Below, piece after piece: positions 22,662 through 26,606 of a stretch of 26,606 nt of DNA. The notes under the pieces were generated by a model. That model ran no database searches and was not told where the DNA came from. It saw nothing but the letters and a program-made list of their open reading frames with translations. This DNA is from Halieaceae bacterium UBA5044 (lineage in GTDB: Bacteria > Pseudomonadota > Gammaproteobacteria > Pseudomonadales > Halieaceae). Positions within the stretch are counted from its first letter, which is position 1; each line of letters begins with the position of its first letter. The translations under genes were made by a program, and so were the position numbers. The stretch spans positions 51,916 to 78,521 of the forward strand of contig DIBU01000020.1 of the NCBI GenBank assembly GCA_002416125.1. Reading direction: 5' to 3'.

Positions 22662-23559
22662 GCGATGCAACGGGCAGCGGAACGGCGCGGGGTCTGCTGT
22701 CGGGTCGATAGGCATAGCGCTGCACTTCCGGCTGGCGAAACGCGCGCAGCAATATCCGGTAGGCGTCCAGGTCCAGGGCGGGCGGGCTCGCGGCCGGTGC
22801 ACGCCGGGGTAAATGCCGCAGGGACGGAAAAGTCCCGAGGTGGTGCCACTGGTGCACCAGGTGCCAGTCCGTGTGCGCGTTCCCCGGTGCGTCCTCCCGG
22901 AGCAGGATGGCGTGCTGCCAGGGCCAGGCCGCGAGTTGCGCGGGGGCCAGGGCTGCCAGCAGCCTCAGGTTGTGCTTCTTGGCGGGCTCCCGACCCACAC
23001 AGGCGCCGAGACATTGCCCGAGCTGGTACGCGAAACAGGGGCCGCGGCCCCGGTCCAGCCCGAGCACACGCTGGCACAGGCCGCAGCGCCGCGCGAGGGT
23101 GATCAGGTAGTCCTCGGCTGCCCGGCGCTGGCGAAACAGGCCGTAGTGGCTGTCGTCTGGGGACAGATTGTCAGCCGCCAGCGCCGTCACCTCGGGTCGC
23201 AGAAAGCCCGAAGCCGCTGCGGCCAGGCGGGGTACATGCACGGTGACCGGGTGGCGAGCTCTGCGCTGACGCCGGTTGAACAGTGGCATGTCCCGCTTGA
23301 TCTCGAGGTTCTCCAGAAGCTGGGCGCCAATGTCCCCCGCCGTTAACGTACAGTCGATGCGGCGGGTGCTGCGCATCAGGCGCTGGTGGCGGGCCGAGGA
23401 CTCCGCCTCGCGAGCGTGCTCGCGCAGTCTGCGCGCGATGTGCAGGCTCTTGCCGATGTACAGGGGCGTGGGGCCGTCGCCATACAGGCGATAGACACCG
23501 GGGCTGTTCGGCGGCTGGTCGACCAACTGCCCGTTCACGAAATACTCAGGCGGGTGCAT
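22633..23559 (-). CDS. cho: Excinuclease Cho (UvrC-homologous 3'-incision nuclease)
   Basis: This is a GIY-YIG endonuclease of 308 residues (E. coli Cho is 295). In nucleotide excision repair Cho can make the 3' incision in place of UvrC. The GIY-YIG domain spans about 18-105, with GVYRLYGDGPTPLYIGKS (21-38), the catalytic Arg of IARRLREH, and LLENLEIKRDMPLFN carrying the conserved Glu and Asn. A Cys cluster like that of UvrC (LCQRVLG, GPCFAYQLGQCLGACVG) follows. The UvrB-binding UVR domain and the RNase H-like half of UvrC are absent, as expected for Cho. ATG 23557-23559 is preferred over an in-frame TTG at 23596-23598, although the AGGG upstream is close. E. coli cho is LexA-controlled, but I see no CTGT-N8-ACAG box in the 249 bases upstream. 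Confidence 0.92.
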   Translation of the reverse strand: MHPPEYFVNGQLVDQPPNSPGVYRLYGDGPTPLYIGKSLHIARRLREHAREAESSARHQRLMRSTRRIDCTLTAGDIGAQLLENLEIKRDMPLFNRRQRRARHPVTVHVPRLAAAASGFLRPEVTALAADNLSPDDSHYGLFRQRRAAEDYLITLARRCGLCQRVLGLDRGRGPCFAYQLGQCLGACVGREPAKKHNLRLLAALAPAQLAAWPWQHAILLREDAPGNAHTDWHLVHQWHHLGTFPSLRHLPRRAPAASPPALDLDAYRILLRAFRQPEVQRYAYRPDSRPRAVPLPVASHGTADPAGL

Positions 23560-23808
23560 TGTCCCTTTCGCTGTTGATGGGTGCGCGTTACCGGCCAATC
23601 TGCCGGGATGGGCACCCCTCGGGAAATAATCGAGGCTTTTGCCAGAGAGCCCGACAATGATGGCAGACGGTGTGATGACTGAAAAAGCCTCACTTCACCT
23701 TAGAGGAAAATAGCAGGTCAGTACAAGCTGTGGCCCCGGAAAAACGGCGCGGGTATGGGAAGCGGAAAAGCGGCTGCATTACGCTTGCTAACGGGGAGTC
23801 GTCGGGCC
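23560..23808. other. Intergenic region upstream of cho, no gene seen
   Basis: These 249 bases lie between the start of cho and the end of the 43-residue ORF. They are less GC-rich than the genes. They hold an inverted repeat CCTCG-N9-CGAGG (roughly 23616-23634) and several short T or A runs, but no convincing terminator, promoter pair, LexA box or ORF with a good ribosome site. The cho promoter must be here, or cho is read from the tRNA transcript. Confidence 0.5.
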
Positions 23809-23940
23809 TCAGCTGCCTTTGATGATAAACGGCACGTGGCCGCTCGCTTGCTTCTTTTCCCGCTTCGCGGTTTTCTTTTCTTTGGGCGTAAGGGCCGAGG
23901 CCTTCTTTGATTCTTTATTGCTGCGCTGATTTCTGGACAT
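23809..23940 (-). CDS. Small basic protein, 43 residues, downstream of tRNA-Ile2
   Basis: This is a short ORF starting ATG (23938-23940) and ending TGA. The product is highly basic and hydrophilic for 30 residues (MSRNQRSNKESKKASALTP, then repeated KEKK/KREKK), with a short hydrophobic end VPFIIKGS. A good ribosome site (GGGAG, 8 nt upstream) supports translation. The Lys-rich pattern suggests binding to RNA, ribosomes or DNA. This is inference, and I cannot name a family with confidence. It begins 97 nt after the end of tRNA-Ile2 and may be expressed from the same promoter. An overlapping frame covering 23718-24071 runs through the tRNA and is rejected. Confidence 0.6.
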   Translation of the reverse strand: MSRNQRSNKESKKASALTPKEKKTAKREKKQASGHVPFIIKGS

Positions 23941-24037
23941 GCGGTGCACTCCCGGTCCGACATGGACTCTCGACTCACCATAGGCCTATTGGCCGCCGAA
24001 ATCCGTTTTATTTCACATGGGAGGGACATAAAGAAAT

Positions 24038-24114
24038 TGGTGGGCCCACCAGGACTTGAACCTGGGACCAATCGATTATGAGTCGACTGCTCTAACCAAC
24101 TGAGCTATAGGCCC
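24038..24114 (-). tRNA. ileX: tRNA-Ile2 (anticodon CAU, lysidine-modified)
   Basis: This is a 77-nt tRNA with CCA encoded (24038-24040). The acceptor stem GGGCCTA pairs with TGGGCCC (one G-T pair), with discriminator A. The D arm is GCTC-AGTTGGTTA-GAGC, the anticodon stem GTCGA/TCGAT with a G-T closing pair, loop CTCATAA and anticodon CAT at 24078-24080, and the T arm CCAGG-TTCAAGT-CCTGG. A CAU anticodon fits Met or Ile2. The GGGCC acceptor and the GCGAC/GTCGA-type anticodon stem match E. coli ileX (GGCCCCU...) and not elongator tRNA-Met (GGCUACG). After TilS adds lysidine to C34 it reads AUA. Its position near rpoD repeats the E. coli arrangement. Confidence 0.93.
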
Positions 24115-24124
24115 GATAATGCAG

Positions 24125-24159
24125 GTGGGGGATTATAGAGAAGAACCCACCGCAGTCAC
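24125..24159 (-). promoter_or_regulatory. Promoter of tRNA-Ile2
   Basis: Minus strand: -35 GTGACT (24154-24159, TGAC core), 16-nt spacer, perfect -10 TATAAT (24132-24137), followed at once by a C run. A GC-rich discriminator after the -10 is a known mark of stringently controlled stable-RNA promoters. Predicted start is near 24125, about 11 nt before the tRNA. The -35 lies inside the terminator hairpin of the upstream gene. Confidence 0.65.
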
Positions 24160-24187
24160 AGCCCCGTGTGGGGCTGATTGCGGCGGG
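24138..24187 (-). terminator. Rho-independent terminator of the exported-protein gene
   Basis: On the minus strand, starting 9 nt after the TAG at 24197-24199, an 18-nt arm (24187-24170) and a 20-nt arm (24165-24146) pair over a 4-nt loop, with one mismatch and a 2-nt bulge (about 17 pairs, the innermost CAGCCCC/GGGGCTG being perfect). The tail is TTCTTCTC (24145-24138). This is the clearest terminator in the window. It overlaps the -35 and spacer of the tRNA promoter. Confidence 0.75.
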
Positions 24188-24196
24188 CGGGTGCGC

Positions 24197-24943
24197 CTAG
24201 GGAGCAGCGATAATATTCACGGCATCGTAGAGGTTGGGTGAGCTGCAGTGCGCAACATCATCCATGGCGGCGTTGGCCTTGCCGATACCACCGCCGTTCA
24301 TATACGCCTCAAAGGCCTTGCCGAGTGCGGCATAGGATGGCCATGCGGCTACGTGATAATAGTCGAACTCAACATCGCCGACGCCCAGGGAGGGCGCCAG
24401 GATCCAGCTCGCTCCGGGCGCTTCCATCTCCACCATCATGGCGCTGACACTGCTATGGCTGGCCATGGCGTCAGCCATGCCGCTGTCGTCGTCGAGGGAG
24501 CAGCGAGCGAACCAGACCACACCGTCGCCCGGCTCGCCGTCGGGTTCCAGAATGGTGTAGGACGCCATCAATGCGTGGCTGCAATCCAGTGCATCGGCAT
24601 AGGCCTGTGACACTGCTCCCGACTCGTGCACCCATTTCTGCATCTGCGCGCCGAACTGTTCAGCGTTGTCATAGGCGCCGATGAAGCCCACCTCAAAGGG
24701 CATCTCCCCGGTGCGGAACTGCGGCGTGATCATCCACGCATTGTAGCCGCGGCTGTGTTTCGCTGCCTATTTCTTCAGGCCCTTGTTGGCGCTTTCAAGG
24801 TCGGCGAATCCCTTTCCTTCCTTGAAGGTGCAGGCATAGAGCTCGAGGGGTTGAGCTGTTGCGGTATCCTGGGCACTGGACGGTGCAGCGCTGGCCGCGG
24901 CCGCCGTGAACACCGCGATAGCGGCATAGGTTGCTGTTTTCAT
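24197..24943 (-). pseudogene. Exported two-domain protein interrupted by an in-frame amber (TAG) codon
   Basis: One reading frame of about 248 codons runs from ATG 24941-24943 (AGGA upstream; signal peptide to about ASA/APSSA) to TAG 24197-24199, but it is broken by TAG at 24767-24769 after GFADLESANKGLKK. The sequence continues in the same frame as AAKHSRGYNAWMITPQF and is fully protein-like to the end. The mature part seems to hold two related halves. Each starts with a strand and a G-(F/M)ADxx helix (CTFKEGKGFADL; CSLDDDSGMADAM), goes through W-(M/I)-(I/L)-(T/A)-P, then (V/F)-x-(F/Y)-x-GA/AAWxxYxxxG, as in dimeric alpha/beta-barrel domains. The family has no function I can name. A TGG (Trp) to TAG change is the simplest history. 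It could be a pseudogene, a strain polymorphism, a sequence error or readthrough. A good terminator follows. Confidence 0.75.
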
Positions 24944-25029
24944 GACATTATTTCCTGTAATTGTTATGAGGGCTATGCCAGTGAGACCAGCTTCGGCATC
25001 CACTAAGCGTAGGTGACGCGGGGGTCCTG

Positions 25030-26028
25030 TCAATTGAGGCGCGCCTGCAGACTCTCGATGTTGCGCCGGATGACGGCATTGATTTCAGCGCTCAGGCCAC
25101 CGAGGTCGAGGCATTCCTGCAGGAGTCTGGCCGCGCCTGCATGGTCGCCCGCCTTGACCGCGAGGTTGGCTCGGTTCAGGCACATGGCGGGTGTGCGGTG
25201 GCCTGTGGCCTCCGCACGCTGGTAGAGGTCGCTGGCGGCGCCGAAATCCTGTGCCCGGTAGCAGGCCTCCGCTGCGCCCTCCAGGCTGTGCCCGGGACGG
25301 TAGCCCATCTCCGCGGCGCGCACAAAGTAGTCGCGCGCGCGGGAGAAGTCCGCCGCATGGTACATCGCGCTGGTCGCGGCGATGCTGTAGAGCCTGCCGC
25401 TGGGCTGTGTGGCCAGTTCGCGCTCCATCAGCGCCAGATAGCGCAGTGAGCGCGCGCTGCGCGGTCGCGCCGGGTTGGCGTCGATGTAGTGGTGGATCGG
25501 GATGTGCAGCGTTCCCTGGCGGTGTTCGTCTATGGAGGCATCTACCGTCTCGTGGATGCTGCCGGTGTAGCGGATGTCCGTGCGATTGCGGAACAGGCGC
25601 AGGATGGGGTTGACGGTATAGCCGCTGAAGCCGCGGCTGAGCTCGAGGTCCTGGGCAGCCTGCCAGCCGTAGGCCGTCTGGTCGTTGTTGTAGTTGTATT
25701 GTTGCAGGAAAAAGCCGTCGAGGTCGGTGCGCGCGATGACTTGGTGCAGGGCAGAGAAGTCGGTGGGGGTGATGAGCTCGTCGGCGTCCAGCACGAGGAT
25801 CCACTCATGCCGCGCCTGTGCCAGGGAATAGTTGCGGGCGGCGGCGTAGTCGTCGTGCCAGGTGTAATCGAACACCCGGTCGGTAAAGTTGCTGGCAATC
25901 GCGCGGCTGTTGTCGCTGGAGCCGGTGTCAACAACGACGAGTTCGTCGACATGCGGTGCGGCAGCGCTGAGGCAGTCGCGCAGGAAGAAGGCTTCGTCCT
26001 TGACGATCATGCACAGTGACAAGGGCAT
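25030..26028 (-). CDS. Family 2 glycosyltransferase with C-terminal TPR-like repeats
   Basis: This is a cytosolic GT-A-fold glycosyltransferase of 332 residues. The N-terminal domain (1 to about 190) opens with LSLCMIVKDEAFFLRDCL and VDTGSSDNSRAIA, and holds the metal/nucleotide-sugar motif LVLDADE (Asp81-Ala82-Asp83). A later block is RLFRNRTDIRYTGSIHETV. This layout is common to the SunS/LgtF-like GT2 proteins that often carry TPR segments. Residues about 195-325 form helical repeats (YSIAATSAMYHAADFSRARDYFVRAAEMG; FGAASDLYQRAEATG), consistent with two to three TPRs. Donor and acceptor are unknown. ATG 26028 has GGAG 7 nt upstream. It follows rpoD by 65 nt with no evident terminator or promoter between, so co-transcription is possible. 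Confidence 0.9.
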   Translation of the reverse strand: MPLSLCMIVKDEAFFLRDCLSAAAPHVDELVVVDTGSSDNSRAIASNFTDRVFDYTWHDDYAAARNYSLAQARHEWILVLDADELITPTDFSALHQVIARTDLDGFFLQQYNYNNDQTAYGWQAAQDLELSRGFSGYTVNPILRLFRNRTDIRYTGSIHETVDASIDEHRQGTLHIPIHHYIDANPARPRSARSLRYLALMERELATQPSGRLYSIAATSAMYHAADFSRARDYFVRAAEMGYRPGHSLEGAAEACYRAQDFGAASDLYQRAEATGHRTPAMCLNRANLAVKAGDHAGAARLLQECLDLGGLSAEINAVIRRNIESLQARLN

Positions 26029-26093
26029 GTTCGGGCTCCGGCGATAGGCGGTCTGCGCAGGCGCCGTCCGTGGCGACCCGCGCGGCTCAGTCC

Positions 26094-26606
<513 letters not shown>

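Noticed and set aside
23718..24071. 117-codon minus-strand frame running out of the tRNA
   Set aside because: It starts inside tRNA-Ile2 and overlaps the better supported 43-residue ORF in another frame. The Arg/Pro/Lys-rich product has no motif.
24038..24114. Elongator or initiator tRNA-Met
   Set aside because: The acceptor stem GGGCC and the anticodon arm match the Ile2 (CAU) type near rpoD. Initiator tRNA would need a C1-A72 mismatch and three G-C pairs in the anticodon stem, which are absent.
24197..24733. The 178-codon frame after the amber codon as an independent gene
   Set aside because: It lacks a signal peptide and ribosome site, and the protein-like sequence continues upstream of its ATG to the amber codon. 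It is better read as the rest of one interrupted gene.

Overview
This is a GC-rich bacterial chromosomal segment. The gene content points to a marine gammaproteobacterium of the Halieaceae/OM60-NOR5 type. The evidence for this is gammaproteobacterial families (TIGR02647, YaeQ, YaiL/DUF2058, YghU, Cho, a BetT-like BCCT carrier), many exported proteins, and an rpoD to tRNA-Ile2(CAU) linkage like that of E. coli (rpoD-mug-ileX). The genus is inference. I see no insertion sequence, prophage, CRISPR array, integrase or rRNA. The window is densely coded, with no gene-free stretch above 300 bases.

Layout. 1-3132: the DNA glycosylase nei (+), then on the minus strand an anchored SNase-type nuclease, yaeQ and a DUF1295 membrane protein. 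3364-5759: an SDR (+), a TIGR02647 protein (-) and a periplasmic PQQ-type sugar dehydrogenase (-). 5891-10368: an MltB-type lytic transglycosylase (+), a BetT-like BCCT transporter (-) and a CurA/PTGR-like reductase (+). 10355-14226 (-): an exported cyclase-family protein, a Calx-beta/GDPD lipoprotein and a sulfamidase-like sulfatase, probably one transcript. 14329-18818 (+): a lipoprotein, an alpha/beta hydrolase and kynureninase, joined by overlapping stop/start codons, followed by a DUF885 metallopeptidase-like protein. 18834-19547 (-): a YeeN-type YebC protein. 19708-21954 (+): an unknown exported protein, yghU and yaiL. 21979-23559 (-): a DUF4136 lipoprotein and the UvrC-like nuclease Cho. 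23809-26606 (-), in transcription order: the 3' part of rpoD, a glycosyltransferase with a TPR-like tail, an exported two-domain protein broken by an amber codon, tRNA-Ile2, and a 43-residue basic protein.

How genes may work together. Kynureninase sits with an alpha/beta hydrolase of the arylformamidase type and, divergently, a cyclase-fold protein. Both folds are known for N-formylkynurenine hydrolysis, so this could be a tryptophan/kynurenine catabolic locus. Both proteins carry export signals and the cyclase has an altered metal motif, so that reading is uncertain. The GDPD and sulfatase look like scavengers of phosphodiesters and sulfated or sulfamidated sugars. nei and cho are DNA-repair genes. 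The most unusual sites are the in-frame TAG at 24767-24769, the terminator of that gene overlapping the tRNA promoter (24132-24187), and the sulfatase active site with Ser in place of the usual Pro (C-S-S-S-R).
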